This document shows, in pieces, positions 11,701-23,046 of a stretch of DNA of 64,000 nucleotides; the stretch's first letter is position 1; each line of letters begins with the position of its first letter. The stretch is from Elmis aenea (taxonomy: Eukaryota > Arthropoda > Insecta > Coleoptera > Elmidae), in assembly GCA_947652605.1 (NCBI GenBank), contig OX393581.1, positions 52,971,924 to 53,035,923 on the forward strand, written 5' to 3'. A program made the translations under genes and the position numbers. Under the pieces are notes generated by a model, which saw only the letters and a program-made list of their open reading frames with translations, had not been told where the DNA came from and made no database searches.

Positions 11701-14700
11701 TCGTTTAACTTCGGGCTGATCGGTGAGATCTATTACTTGGCAGTGATTTACGTCGGTTTTAGAAGACTTCTCTTTTTTATTGACGGGAGCTTCACGATTT
11801 ACTGTAACCGGCTGCGGGTGTTCGGTTTTAATGGGGCTGTCTTCTATTAAAATCGGTTCCGACATGAAATTAACGAACTTCTTGTCGTCTTTTTCGTATG
11901 GAGCCTTTGTAAAACGAGGTTTATCTATCAATGGCACAGAAGCTGGTGCTTTTTTCTCGTCTTTTTCGTAAGAAGCCCCCTTAGGGGGATTTGATTGTAT
12001 TTCACATGCGTCAGACAACGCTTTCGGTAAATTCGTCTTTTTGGATTCCTTGTCGTACACGACTTTCGTGAAACCGCTCAACTTATCGTCCTTTTCGCGT
12101 ATTGCTTTCGACGAACCCACAGCGTGTTTATCTTCCTTATCGTAAATAACCTGTGTTAAACCGGAAGATATCTTCCTGTCTTCCTTATCCGTCTTCGTTA
12201 GGTTCGTGGGTTGGAATTCCTCTTTATTGTAGACTATTTTCGAAACTATGGACGATGTCTTCTTCTCTTCGTTGTTGAACGATGTTTTGTTGTTACTGCC
12301 GGACGCTCTTTTGTCTTCCTTGTCGTACGTGATCATCGTCATTCCACTGGGCGACACTTTTTCTTGCCTATCGTGACTTAGTTTCGTGCTGCTAACGGTT
12401 TCCGGCGACGTCTTGATGATCTCTATCGCTGGCAGTGCTTTAGCGTACTTACTTATACTATCACTATCACTAATATTGATTTTACTAACACTAGTATCAC
12501 TTTTTAGGATATTTTTAGGCTTCATTTTAACTTCGTTAGAATTAGTTTTTGGTAAGTTTCCAGTCACTGGTGTTATGGTTAGAGACGAGCTTGCACTTAA
12601 GTTATGAGATAGGTTTTGGCTATTACTGGAAATATTTATCGTGGAAATTTTGGTAGTGTCTGTAGCGGGTTGCGAAGGACTCTTCGGAGCGTTTGACGGT
12701 TTCTTCACGTCTCCGACATTAGTAACTCTTTGCAACGTTTGCAGGGGCATCCAACCTTCGGGCCATAAGGTCTGGATGTCTGTCTTTATGAACGATATTA
12801 TTAGATTGACATCCAGAGGATTTTTGTGTCTTTCTTCGAGGATTAAACACTTTTTCTTCAATCCAACTGCTTCTCTTACCAATTTCCTAAAACAAAAACA
12901 ACATTAATTAACATTATTATCATATAATAGGAATAAACTATTGTGGTTACAAATTACATTGGGTTGATTCGAAATTGTTTTTTTTTGTTTGTTTTACTTC
13001 ATAGAATATAAAAAATATCAATAATGAAATGTTTTTTAGGAGATAAGTCAACTGTTTTATAAATGATGGCATGTTTTTAAAACCCTGCAAATATTTTTTG
13101 GGAGAGTGTCAACTGTTTAATTAATGTTGGCATTTGTTTTTACGTCTCATTAAATGTTTTTTGAGAGAGAATCAACTGTTTAATGGTGGCATTTGTTTTT
13201 ATAATGTTTTCTGGGAGATAGTCAGCTGTTTTATTAACATTTGTTTTTGAGTCTTATCAAATGTTTTCTGAGAGACAGTCAACTGTTTAATGCACAGAAC
13301 ACGTTTAATGTTGGCATTTGTTTTTAAATCTCCTTAAATGTTTTCTGAGAGTACTGTTTAATGGTGGCATTTGTTTTTGAATTTCTTCAAATGTTTTCTG
13401 GGAGATAGTTGACTGTTTCATTAATAAGGACATTTGTTTTTGAATCTCTTTGTTTTCTGCGTAAGAGTCAGCTGTTTTATTACAAGTAACATTTGTTTTT
13501 GAATCTTATCAAATGTTTTCCGAGAGACAGTCAACTGTTTAATGCACAGAACACGTTTAATGTTGGCATTTGTTTTTACATCTCATTAAATCTTTTCTAA
13601 AAGAGTCTACTGTTTAATGGTGGCATTTGTTTTTGAATCTCTTCAAATGTTTTCTGGGAGTTAGTCAACTGTTTCATTAATAGTGACATTTGTTTTTGGA
13701 TCTCTTTAAATGCTTTGTGCATGAGAGTCAGCTGTTTTATTAATGGTGACAATTGTTTTTGAATCTTATCAAATGTTTTCTGGGAGACATTCAACTGTTT
13801 AATGGTGGCTTTTGTTTCTGAATGTCTTCAAATGTTTTCTGCGTGGAAGTCGACTATTTTATTGATGGTGACATTAAGCAGTTTTTTTTTAATAATGAAA
13901 TAAATACATACTTTGCCTCCTCGCTCCATGGAAAACGACGTTTCGGCATCCTCAAGGCTTTAATTTGCTCGTTATCGACGCTGTCCTTCGAAAACCTGAA
14001 AAATTCAACATCATGAGTTCGTGAACGACAATCTACTTTCATTTGGGAGAGTAAGGTTGCTTACCACGCACACCTATACCACTCCCACGAATGTGAGCTA
14101 TGGGAAAAAGACATTAAGCAATAACAGTGGTAACTGGGGGCATTACTTACTTTTTCTGTAAGACTGTTTGGAGCTCTTGCTCGTAGATTTCGACAAGTTC
14201 TGGAATTATGTTGCCTATTACGCCCTTCAACCTTAAAAAACAATTTAAACATGTCAAAACAAGTTAATTATACAAAAAACACACTGTATACGAATAAAAA
14301 ATTACAACCAAGTTTTATTTTGTATAATTTAGGCTTACCTATGCAAACAATCCTTCAATTTCTTGTCTTCTTCACCTACAATTAAATTCCTGGCACGTTT
14401 AAGCAAAGTTTCTTTCCTACACCTCACGAACGGTGCTAAATGTTCGTAGACTTTTAAACGAGAATGTTTCCCCAGGCATCTACACTTACGCTCTAAACTG
14501 GAATGGAATTTATTAAGTTAAATCTTGATACGGCCAAAAAAAAAACACTTACGTCAACAACATTTTATTAACAGGACCCGAGAAAAATTTGACTTTTCCT
14601 TCGGTCGTGGCAGCCGCGGCCTGTTTAATGTTATCGATTATGGACACAATATCTTCGGGTAGGTTTTCTGGTAACCTCACGATTTCTACGTCTTTAGTGG

Positions 14701-17700
14701 TGATAAAATCGGACGAATCACATTCCGACAAATTATGATTACCTAAAATAAATATATGAGCATCAACATAATAAAAACAAAAGAAAAAAGGTCATGTAGA
14801 GAAACAAAAGAAAAATGATCATGTACAGAAACAAAAGAAAAAAGGTCATGTACAGAAACAAAAGAATACGTCATGTACAGAAACGAAAGAAAAAAGGTCA
14901 TGTACAGAAACAAAAGAAAAATGGTCATGTACAGAAACAAAAGAAAAAAGGTCATGTAGAGAAACAAAAGTCTCACCACAAAGAGGCAAATGGAATATAA
15001 AATAGTAGGAGTAATAATTAAAATCGCACTCATTTTATTTTTGAATTTCTGCAGTTTCAAAATTCCATTCTACTTCTCCAGAAATAGTTTTTTTCTTTGT
15101 GTGATAAAGTAGTGTAGAGCTATGAAACCGATAATGAATTAAAATTGAACAAAAACAGAATAAAACAGCGATTTTAAATAAAATGTGAAAAAGCTTGGGA
15201 AAACTTTACCTGATTTACTGAAGCCGGCATCTTTGGAACTTGAACTGTCTTTACTAGATTCATCTTCCATTTTAATGTCGATCGATTCCTGTTTAAGACC
15301 ACACACAACAGATTCAATGATGTAATCGACACTGGCATAGGCTCCAGATTTTCTATTTTCCTGCGACATGCCTTCCAAATCTTAAAAAAAATATTTTACG
15401 TAATATAAATAACTAAATGTTCACTTTAAAAACATTTAATAAGGCATGCAAGATTTTTTTGGCCACAAACTTCAAGTTTTTACGTTAAAACATTGTATTT
15501 CTGTCACAATTTAAAATAAAAGTATTGTATGACTTAAATATATGCAGTGTGTCCAAAAGGAATGAAATATGCTATATATCTCAGTAAATATCCACTTTAG
15601 GGAAAAATGTTTTGAATAAAAGTTGTTTGGTACTTGGTTTTCCACCATAAGACAACATTTAAATATATTTTTTTCGAATAACAAAAGCGCAATGAAAAAC
15701 AATTGCATTTGTTTAAATGGCAAAGTACCCCTATACTATACTCATTTGATGGAGCATTTTGTTCTCTTTTCAATGATGGGGTCACCTTAAAAATTAGGTT
15801 TATGCTAAGAGGTTGGAGAATATCGAAAATTTAAAAGATATTATTAGAGAAATTACACCTGAAATGGTTGGGAATGTTATAAAGGGGTTTAAAAACCGAG
15901 TTTATCATTGCCAAGCTGTAAATGGTTCAGTTTGAACACCTATTGTAGATTTCGTCAAAAAGTTTTAGTTCTTATGATGTTTTTGTTAGAAATAAATACT
16001 AAACAATTAAAATAATTTTTGCATTTTTCTCAAAAAGTTGCTTAAGTAAGGGTACTAAAGTTTTGCATCATTGAAAACAGAAAAACATTCTCTATCAAAT
16101 GATTATAATATGGGGGTATCCCGTCATTTAAAAAAATACAATTGTTTTTCATTGCGCTTGTTATTTGAAAAAGATTAATTTAATTTTGTCTTATGGTGGA
16201 AAACTAAGTACCAAACAACTTTTATTCAAAACATTTTTCTCTAGAGAGGATATTTACTGAGATATATAGCATATTCCATTCCTTTTGGACACACTGTATA
16301 GGTATAATAATAGACGATAAGCTTAATTTTAAAAGCAATACTGATTATATAATTGAGGTTTCTAAATAAATAGGTTTTCTTGGTAGATTAAGCAGTAAAC
16401 TTCCGGTCCTTACTAAAATTTTAATATACAAAAGTATCATAGCACCCCATTTCGAATACTGCTCTAGTATTTTATTTCTGGCGAATACCAATGACTTAGA
16501 CTGGCTTCAAAAATTGCAAAATAGAGCTATGAGAATTATTTTAAAACGTTCCAGATGCACCATAAATACTCTAATGCTAGAAGGCTTTAATTTTTATATA
16601 TTTATAGAAGTAAGTTATAAAATGTAAAGAAAATTAGCAAATCGCTAAATAAATTACATTATTATTACATCAACTGCTTTTCATTTTAACAATTTAATTG
16701 TGTTTGTTTCCTTTTGTTTGTGAATTGCGTTGTAGTGTAGTAACAAAACAATTGATGCATTAAATAAGTGCGACACAATTAATTTGCTTTTGTTTTTGAC
16801 AATTTTATTGTGTTCGTCGACTTTTATGGTCGATACGTATTGTATTTTTGTAAATATTTATTATTTAATGACCGGACAAAACTGCAACGCATGAAATAAA
16901 TACATTATAATTAATTGCTTTTTGTTTCTGTCGATTTTATTGTGTTTGTGGGCTTTAAATGTTGATTTGTGTTTATTTCTGGCACCACTCAATCAATTTT
17001 GAAACACTTTGTTCTTTAAGATGAATGAATAGTACTACAATTACGCTATTTAAAAGTTTTACCAGCAAGTTTTGTAATTTCAGAGCCAGAAAAATTGTTT
17101 CTAAAATAGTTTGGATATTTTAATTGACAAATTAATAAAGTTTAAGCCAATCACTAATTGGTAAATTCGAATTAATGATTTTTTGGTGTACAAGCCCTGT
17201 CCCAGATAATATTTCCAGCCTTGGGATCTCGCTTATTATAAGAGATGCAAGTTTGCTTAAATTAGATGAATTATTCCTTAATATGAAGGGAGCTACAATC
17301 TATTTTTAAAAGTACAAAATTCCTTTTACTTCAGAAGTTATAGCAAAAAATTTGAATTACTTTTCTATGCTATGATATCTCTTTAGAAAGAGACAAAAAG
17401 CACATTTAACTATTCCAAAGCCAACTTGACGGCCGATAAGAAAAATGAAATTAGGGGTGATATATCAAAAATGGAAAATGATTTAAAAAATCTAAAATAA
17501 TATTTACATTCTACATAAAAAAGTTACCTCAAGAAATTATAAATAAAACTCATCTAATAATTAGGACAAAAAAGTTACCAGAAAAAAATATTTAACATTT
17601 TTATATTTTTTACTAAAACTTCTGAAGTGTGAGGAATTTGTACTTTTAAAAATGTATTGTTGCTCCTTTCATGCTTAAGAATGATTCATCTAATTTGAGC

Positions 17701-20700
17701 AAACCTGTACCTTTCATAATGAGAGAGAGATCCCCATGCTGGAAATGTACACCCTGTATAAACAGCCAAAAGTATACGAACCTGTTTTGTCAAGGTCTTC
17801 TGGGATGGTCATGTTCAAATCTTCCCTCTTCTCCCTCAGCAACTCTCTAACTGTCTTCTTCTCTTCGTCTCTCTTCTTCTTCAATTGCTTAATTTTCTCA
17901 TGACTAAACAGCCTCTTCTGCAAAGCCTTGTGCATTCCATTTTCCAATTTCAATTTCTGTAAACAAACACGGTCTTTAGTTGCACTGTTTGTAATTCAAG
18001 CAAGAGTTTAACATACCTTTTCTGCATTGCTTTCTTTACTTATCTTGTCAGTATCTGTTTCTCCTTCCGATTCCGGAGACGAATCCACCAAAATTCTCTG
18101 TAACGCATTCAAATATTATTCCGAACAAAACTTAATTCGTCCGAGCAATACCTTTCTAGGAGCAGATTTTGCTGGTGCTTCTTCTTCTGAAGAGCTCGAT
18201 TCTTCACTGGACACTTCTTCGTCGTTCTTAAACTCCAACTCGCCGGAGTTAATGTAAAATCCGCCGAGAATGGTGGTAACATTTTTCGGAATCATTTCAT
18301 CGTAGCCGTCCGTATTATCGATAAACGAATCGGATTCATCGTACCCCATGCCTATGTCCGCATAATCGTCCTTTCTCCATTTTCGTTTCTTTTTTGTTGA
18401 ATCAGCTGTGCCCTTAAATATATTAAATAACCATGTAAATGCATACAAAAACTAAACCAAAAGATTTTGAATTCGATGACAATTTAAAATAAAATCCAAT
18501 AACTTAGCTCAGAGTAAATTTTATTTAACAAGTTCCAAGTGTCTCCTACAGGTAAAATCAATAATTTTTATTTAAGAACATTGCATGCCAGCTCCAAGAT
18601 GTATGTAATGTTAATTTTTTTATTAATACATATTATCTTTCTAATTAGAGCAGATAAAAAAAGTTATAAATAAACAATTTATTTTAGATAATTTTATGTA
18701 GATAACGATTATAACACTAATGCTTCCAAGTTGATTATTGTTTTATAGACCAAACTTGCAATTTTTTAAATTGCAACAATAGTTAGCTGTAGCCCTGTAG
18801 CCTTAAAAATTAAATAATTTTTTTAATGACAATTATACAGCATATCTAAACAACTACTACCCTGTATAAGGGCATTTTTCCAAAGGATATTAATTTAAAG
18901 CCTGGGAAAAATCATGCTTTATGCTAAATACCTTAATTACAAATAATTTATCAAGCAATTACAAATTTTAATCGAACTTTGCACAACAAAATAAGAAAGT
19001 GGTGAAGCCCTACATTAAATCTATTTAAAATTCAAACAGTTCAATGTATTCTTACATATTTGGCTTCCATTTGTTGGGCAATCCTTCGAACGTCATCGTC
19101 ATCATCATCAAAAAAAGGATCTACACCATTCGTTTGAGGCGGCGGCGTTATAATTCTCGGGCCGTTCTTCTTCTGCAATTAAAAAAGGTTTTGAATTGCG
19201 CGCGGAAATAATTTTAAACAGGCTTATTACTAAACAAGGCGGCACACCATGCGCGTACCCGATTAGGCTAGCGGCACAGTTTCATTCAAGAATAATATCC
19301 GCGTGGAGCCTGCACGTTTGCACGTATACACCCGTATACTTTCCACGGTTCCTGTACTCCTGATACTTTCGCGCCGTTTCGTGCCCTCTTTCCTTCTTTA
19401 TGGAGGTCGTTCATCCCCACTTTTCTATATTATTACAAATTTTGTTTAATAGTAATTTTCCCGATATACCAAAAATAATATTGTTTTCGCAAAAATAAGT
19501 TAAATTATCAAAAATATTTGTATTGTTTGAACGCAACGCGCGGCCCACCGCTTCCTTCGATTGCGCGCGACCTATGGCGCTATCTATAATAGTTTCCCCG
19601 CTTGCATACCAAACTTGCCATAAACCTTTTTTTTCATTTAATATTCCGCCATCGAAAATAATTACATTACTAACGCACATATTGGTATTTTACGTAAAAT
19701 TCTACAAGTATGTCAGTAAACTTCAAGCTTCAAGTTACAAGGCTATCGGCGGATTCTGCTCGTTACCTCCGGCCATCAAATCGGCCGTAGTTATGCAAAT
19801 ACTAAACGAGACGAAAAAAATTAATGAGATATATTTAATCGCTGCATGTTCTTCAAAACCCCAGACAACAAATTTTTATTCGTTTCCTTCGTGATACGTA
19901 ACACGTGCGCACGAACTTTGAGCACCGGTATTTCCTTTTGCTCTTGATTTCATTTCATTCGCGATCTGTCGCATAGCCCATAAAACAAGATAAAATAAAT
20001 ACTTTTGCTTGTACATAAAAAAAAGTGTAACGCTCAATTCCACGACTAAAAGCTTCGATCTGTAACGATCGTTTAGGAATGATTCATCAATCAACTCGAT
20101 CATACTACGTGCACCTCCGCCACTCAAAAAAAGGTTAATAGAAAAACATATCATTTATATTAATTAGTAATGCATAAGTAACAAAAGTATTGTTGATTCA
20201 ATTTGGTATTCGTTCGAAAACTAGTCGTTAAGTAGGTCTATGCATCACCTGCAAAACGTAAAAAACAATGGATGGCAACGCTGTATAAATAGCTTAAAAC
20301 TTATCGTTTATGGCAATGCAAAAATTACAAAGTAAAAAGTAATGGCTAATAAATGACGAGCAGGTAATCGAATCAACATAATCCTAATGATCAAAAGTTA
20401 ATGTTGGGCTTACATCTGGAGAGTATGGTTAGGGGTTAGGGCTTAAGTACGCCGCCCCACGCGGTCCATAGGACACAAATGTGATCGATCTAAGCAGAAT
20501 ACAGACCAGGGAGGTGGCTCACGTCATAAATTTATAAAATAATTGCCAAGCTAGAGCTGTCAACGTCTTTGAAGTTTTCCAAACATATGGCAACAACATA
20601 TATGTTGGTATGCTTCATGGTGGTGTTGTTTACTATGCAAACTTTTTTTTTTACATAATACCCTACAAATATGGCGTCTGTTCACTCCAATCTTTTGCTA

Positions 20701-21085
20701 TATAATTACATAGATATCCCGGCATGATGAATATTAGAAAATGAAAATTGACAAACGTCAATATGCACCCTGCATGAAGCACAATTTTAGGAGCACGCCA
20801 ATTCTGTTTTCCCACCTTCAAACAGGACAACAATCAAGAATTTTGAAATTTGAACTTTTATTTACACTGTGGTGTGCATTTGCTCTCATATTGTGACCAT
20901 TTTCTGTTATAACTTACCTTTGCTGCAGTGAGTTGGTCTTTGTAGTTATACTCTGGATACTTGTCTTCAGTTGATTCGGGCAAAATTACCGAAATACGTA
21001 TTGTTTTCCTTGAATTCTTGGGCTTCTTATCATCTAGCCTTTGTGAATCTAAGGATATTAGAGGTGCACGTTTTAATTCTGACAT
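8757..21085 (-). CDS. yem: Ubinuclein/yemanuclein homologue, HIRA-complex H3.3 chaperone subunit
   Basis: Fifteen exons join in one frame of 1156 codons plus stop: 21085-20918, 19172-19056, 18412-18152, 18097-18017, 17956-17782, 15380-15210, 14742-14553, 14497-14339, 14231-14151, 13995-13912, 12886-11141, 11080-11011, 9831-9762, 9696-9631 and 8788-8757. All introns are GT-AG and phases match at every joint. Domains in order are an N-terminal segment (about residues 29-50, [20 protein letters not shown]), the Hpc2-related domain (about 112-157, with [10 protein letters not shown] and [12 protein letters not shown]), the ubinuclein middle domain (about 340-545, ending LWPEGWM), and a long Ser/Lys-rich disordered tail. 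Members of this family bind histone H3.3-H4 through the Hpc2-related domain and partner HIRA in replication-independent nucleosome assembly in the nucleus. The start is the first ATG of the conserved N-terminus. The least certain joints are the non-consensus donor GTGCAG after exon 11 and the tiny last exon. Confidence 0.93.
8789..9630 (-). other. Ubinuclein last intron, with a 31-bp inverted repeat
   Basis: This 842-bp intron separates the small exon 14 from the 32-nt terminal coding segment. It contains an inverted repeat: 9314-9330 (GTTTGCCATGATTTCGT) pairs perfectly with 9407-9423, and the match continues imperfectly inward for about 14 more bases. The loop is under 80 bp. No coding sequence is seen. 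Confidence 0.6.
10181..10510. mobile_element. Short inverted-repeat element in ubinuclein intron 12
   Basis: Left end CACAGCTTATTACAGCTAGG (10192 onward) and right end GAGCTGTAATAAGCTGTG (10483-10500) are inverted copies. Flanking GGTCGGAACC and TCGGAACTC extend the match. The interior is non-coding and relatively GC-balanced. It directly abuts the mariner relic, so it may be part of the same element or a separate MITE. Confidence 0.6.
10512..10792 (+). pseudogene. mariner transposase N-terminal relic
   Basis: Reading + strand with two in-frame stops gives a peptide containing [41 protein letters not shown] and EISQENF. This is the DNA-binding (HTH) region and linker of a mariner family transposase. 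The DDD catalytic region is absent. It lies antisense inside ubinuclein intron 12. Confidence 0.85.
11141..12886 (-). CDS. yem: Ubinuclein exon 11: end of middle domain and disordered tail
   Basis: This 1746-nt exon begins with the close of the middle domain ([16 protein letters not shown]) and then becomes Ser/Lys/Thr/Asn-rich. Between about residues 680 and 825 of the full protein a short motif of the type (V/I)-Y-(D/E/N)-K-(E/D)-(D/E)-K recurs about eight times at irregular spacing (for example [32 protein letters not shown]). The exon is somewhat richer in GC than its introns, as expected for coding sequence. Open frames on the opposite strand are shadows of it. Confidence 0.93.
13020..13860. 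repeat. Minisatellite (about 55-63 bp unit) in ubinuclein intron 10
   Basis: Around a dozen or more degenerate units share GGCATTTGTTTTTGAATC, AAATGTTTTCTGGGAGA and GTCAACTGTTTAATG (+ strand). In three consecutive units at 13597-13794 the minus strand reads open with a 20-21-residue period containing QKTF-x-x-IQKQ and KQLT. Other units have lost the frame. It fills most of the 1025-bp intron between ubinuclein exons 10 and 11. Confidence 0.85.
13912..14742 (-). CDS. yem: Ubinuclein exons 7-10: conserved middle domain
   Basis: Four exons (14742-14553, 14497-14339, 14231-14151, 13995-13912) carry most of the ubinuclein middle domain, which finishes in the first 50 codons of exon 11. Diagnostic segments are [40 protein letters not shown] and RFPWSEEAK. 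The domain is expected to be helical and is used by the family for dimerisation and nucleosome assembly. Introns here are short (55, 107 and 155 bp). Confidence 0.9.
14764..14973. repeat. Minisatellite (about 28-30 bp unit, about 7 copies) in ubinuclein intron 6
   Basis: The unit is GGTCATGTACAGAAACAAAA plus a short A-rich spacer, repeated about seven times with few changes. The long open frames seen on both strands here arise from the repeat and are not coding. Confidence 0.9.
15545..16296. mobile_element. Foldback MITE, 752 bp, in ubinuclein intron 5
   Basis: The left end CAGTGTGTCCAAAAGGAATG and the right end CATTCCTTTTGGACACACTG are exact complements. The arms stay similar for roughly 200 bp each, including AGCGCAATGAAAAACAATTG on one side and its complement on the other. 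The right flank is TA. The left flank is TG, so one target base has probably mutated. Confidence 0.85.
16301..16628 (+). pseudogene. LINE reverse-transcriptase C-terminal relic
   Basis: The translated + strand, with one in-frame stop, reads [16 protein letters not shown], then [11 protein letters not shown], then [19 protein letters not shown] and [13 protein letters not shown]. This is the thumb/C-terminal part of a non-LTR retrotransposon reverse transcriptase. It directly follows the MITE. The catalytic region is missing. Confidence 0.8.
17191..17756. mobile_element. Foldback MITE in ubinuclein intron 5
   Basis: The outer parts are inverted copies. ATTTCCAGCCTTGGGATCTC near 17211-17230 pairs with GAGATCCCCATGCTGGAAAT near 17727-17746. 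Inner parts pair across TTTGCTTAAATTAGATGAAT and ATTCATCTAATTTGAGCAAA, and across AAAGTACAAAATTCC and GGAATTTGTACTTTT. The right end ACCCTG is followed by TA. It ends about 25 bp from the exon 5 splice donor. Confidence 0.75.
18152..18412 (-). CDS. yem: Ubinuclein exon 3: Hpc2-related (histone-binding) domain
   Basis: This 87-codon exon opens with a basic stretch (KKKRKWRK), then carries the whole Hpc2-related domain. Visible hallmarks are [15 protein letters not shown], a YDE motif and [12 protein letters not shown]. In the family this element contacts H3.3. A Ser/Glu-rich acidic run follows ([14 protein letters not shown]), a plausible histone-interaction or phosphorylation segment. Flanking introns are 643 bp and 54 bp. 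Confidence 0.93.
19173..20917 (-). other. Ubinuclein intron 1 with a GC-richer non-coding island
   Basis: The sequence between about 19190 and 20130 is less AT-rich than other introns, with many CpGs (GCGCGTACCC, CGCGCGGCCCACCG, CGCGCGACC). Open frames of 89-123 codons occur on both strands and overlap, which argues against any one being a gene. A position just downstream of the first exon fits an intronic enhancer or promoter-proximal element, but this is only inference. Confidence 0.45.
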
Positions 21086-21260
21086 TTTTCACCAATTTTT
21101 AAAACACAAAACCACAGTATAACCCGGTTTCGCTCCAACATGTTTAAATACACATACACTCAAACATTCATGGACGCTGAAATTTTACTGCGCACGCAGT
21201 AGACGGCGCACTGCGCGACACAAAACCTTAGATCAAAACACATGATGAAGTTACCTACTC
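21086..21260 (-). promoter_or_regulatory. Ubinuclein 5' UTR and presumed promoter
   Basis: Upstream of the start codon at 21085 the minus strand carries GC-rich sequence at about 21189-21222 with several GCGC motifs and a palindromic CTGCGCACGCAG. There is no TATA box at the expected distance. This resembles a CpG-containing housekeeping promoter. The transcription start cannot be fixed from sequence alone. Confidence 0.45.
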
Positions 21261-22086
21261 TGAGGTTCAAGACCTAACTATTTTCCTGTAATATTATTTG
21301 CAGATTGTGCATAGATGTACAAACAGTTCGAAATATTTACCAACAGAGGCTCTTCGCTGTATCAAGGATATGCAAAAGATACACATATTTGCTCTTTAAC
21401 AGAACATTTAAAAAAAATACATATATAAATATATTTTAGCATAAAAAGATGAGTCCTTGTTTGAACAATGTAAAAAATATTAGAAACAAACGTTTATTAA
21501 TTTACTGAATTGATTCGGAAACTGATGTAATGCTCAGATTAAATAAATATGGATAAATTAGAAGGATTTATGTGTTCATATATTTAAATATTGGTTTTCC
21601 AGTAACAATATTATTAAAAAGAAGAATTTTAATTTATTGTCGTTTATAAGTTTAAGTAACCTTCAAGTTTTTTTTTTAATGAAAACTGCATATCCCTATA
21701 GATCGGCAAACGTGTTATTAATTGTTTTTTAATTAATACAGCATGTTATTTTTGACGTAATTGTTTCCCAGATTGGTTGCAATTGCCCTAGGTTAATGAA
21801 TAATTAAAGTAAACACGCAAGATACCTGTTCATTAAAAACTAATTATCGGGCCATGCGAAAGTTTAAATTTTTGTCAACAAAGTTATTATACACTTGTAA
21901 CGTTTTTGAAAACGTTGAAGAGCTGTTTTAGACCTTCTTGAGCAAACTTTAGCTGGAAATGCATTATTTAGGGTGTCTTAAAATTTTTAGATAATGTGGA
22001 GACAATTGCACAATATTACCCAAAGACTGTAGCCAAAATATTGTAAATTTAAGAAAATGGCATAAAATTTCATTCACACCTTTTAT
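21261..22086. other. Gene-free AT-rich stretch
   Basis: No genes or clear repeats. The last 100 bp show weak similarity to sequence just before the second copy of the tandem duplication (TTAGATAATGTGGAGACAAT versus TTAGATAATATGGAGACAAT near 23025). Confidence 0.4.
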
Positions 22087-22898
22087 TAAAAACGTTTTAA
22101 TCATTATTTTGGACAACTGAGGGTAAATAATTATTAATTAAAAAGAAGTCGAAGGTATGAGAAAAGTTATAAGTAGTTGCCAATTTTTGAAATTACCGCG
22201 TGTTTAGTAATGCTGAACGTTTCTCAATTTATGTTTTGAATTTTACATTTACTGAAAGATTATTTAAGTTTATGAGGCAAATATTTCTTATTTTACCCTG
22301 AATGACGTTATTAAGGCCAAAATTTAACGTTTCAAAATCATTTAAGATCAGCTGTTATGGTTGAATGAATGTAAACATACTTAAACTACGGACATCAAAT
22401 GAACGCTGCGTTGTTGATGAGTTAGAAAGAGATAGCTTTTCTATCGGACGTTGATACTTATATCTAGTTCAGAAATGCAAGGCGCTGTTTGTTTCTTTTT
22501 AACATGTTGGTTGTAACAGTCGCATATGTCGTAGCGTTCTTGCCACCTCCTTTGTGTGCTCCTGGTACAAAATATAAGTAGAAAATGTCACTAACAGAGG
22601 TCGTAGACTACACGATTTTGAAATCTAAAACTTAAATATTAGTTTCATTTTTAAGATTGCTTGAAAGATCGTTATAAACTTTCAATCCTTTATAAAAACA
22701 GAGAATTTTGAGTGTAATTTCGTTGCCTGAATGGTGTCTTAAAGCCTTTGCAGTTTCTAGGTGGATAATTATTATAAAACTCAGAATTATGGGTTATGTA
22801 TTTTAATAAAAAAAATTGAAGCCCGTTATTTATAATTTGAAAATATAAATAATCGTATTAAATCTGTACATTGTTTGATACTAAGCCACTGTAAAGCA
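22087..22898. repeat. Tandem segmental duplication, copy 1
   Basis: Starts near AATCATTATTTTGGACAACTG and ends at TGATACTAAGCCACTG. It is repeated downstream with an offset of 960-962 bp. From about 22130 to 22640 the two copies are almost identical. Outside that core they drift. No coding potential is seen. Confidence 0.92.
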
Positions 22899-23046
22899 TT
22901 AGAGTAATCTTGGTGTACCTGAAACAGTGTAAAATAGTTTTCATAGCCCTATTTTGCGGTTTTAAAGCTGGTTTAATTCATTGGGATTCCCTAGAAATAA
23001 AAACTAGTAGGTATTTAAAATTATTAGATAATATGGAGACAATTGC

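Noticed and set aside
11146..12907. Plus-strand open frames opposite ubinuclein exon 11
   Set aside because: They are antisense shadows of a strongly supported coding exon and match no family.
14743..15060. 105-codon minus-strand frame rich in FLLFLYMTF
   Set aside because: It is a translation of the 30-bp minisatellite in an intron.
18027..18257. 76-codon plus-strand frame
   Set aside because: Antisense to ubinuclein exons 3 and 4.
19523..19894. 123-codon plus-strand frame in ubinuclein intron 1
   Set aside because: Overlaps an equally open minus-strand frame, has no domain and no splice context; more likely non-coding GC-balanced DNA.
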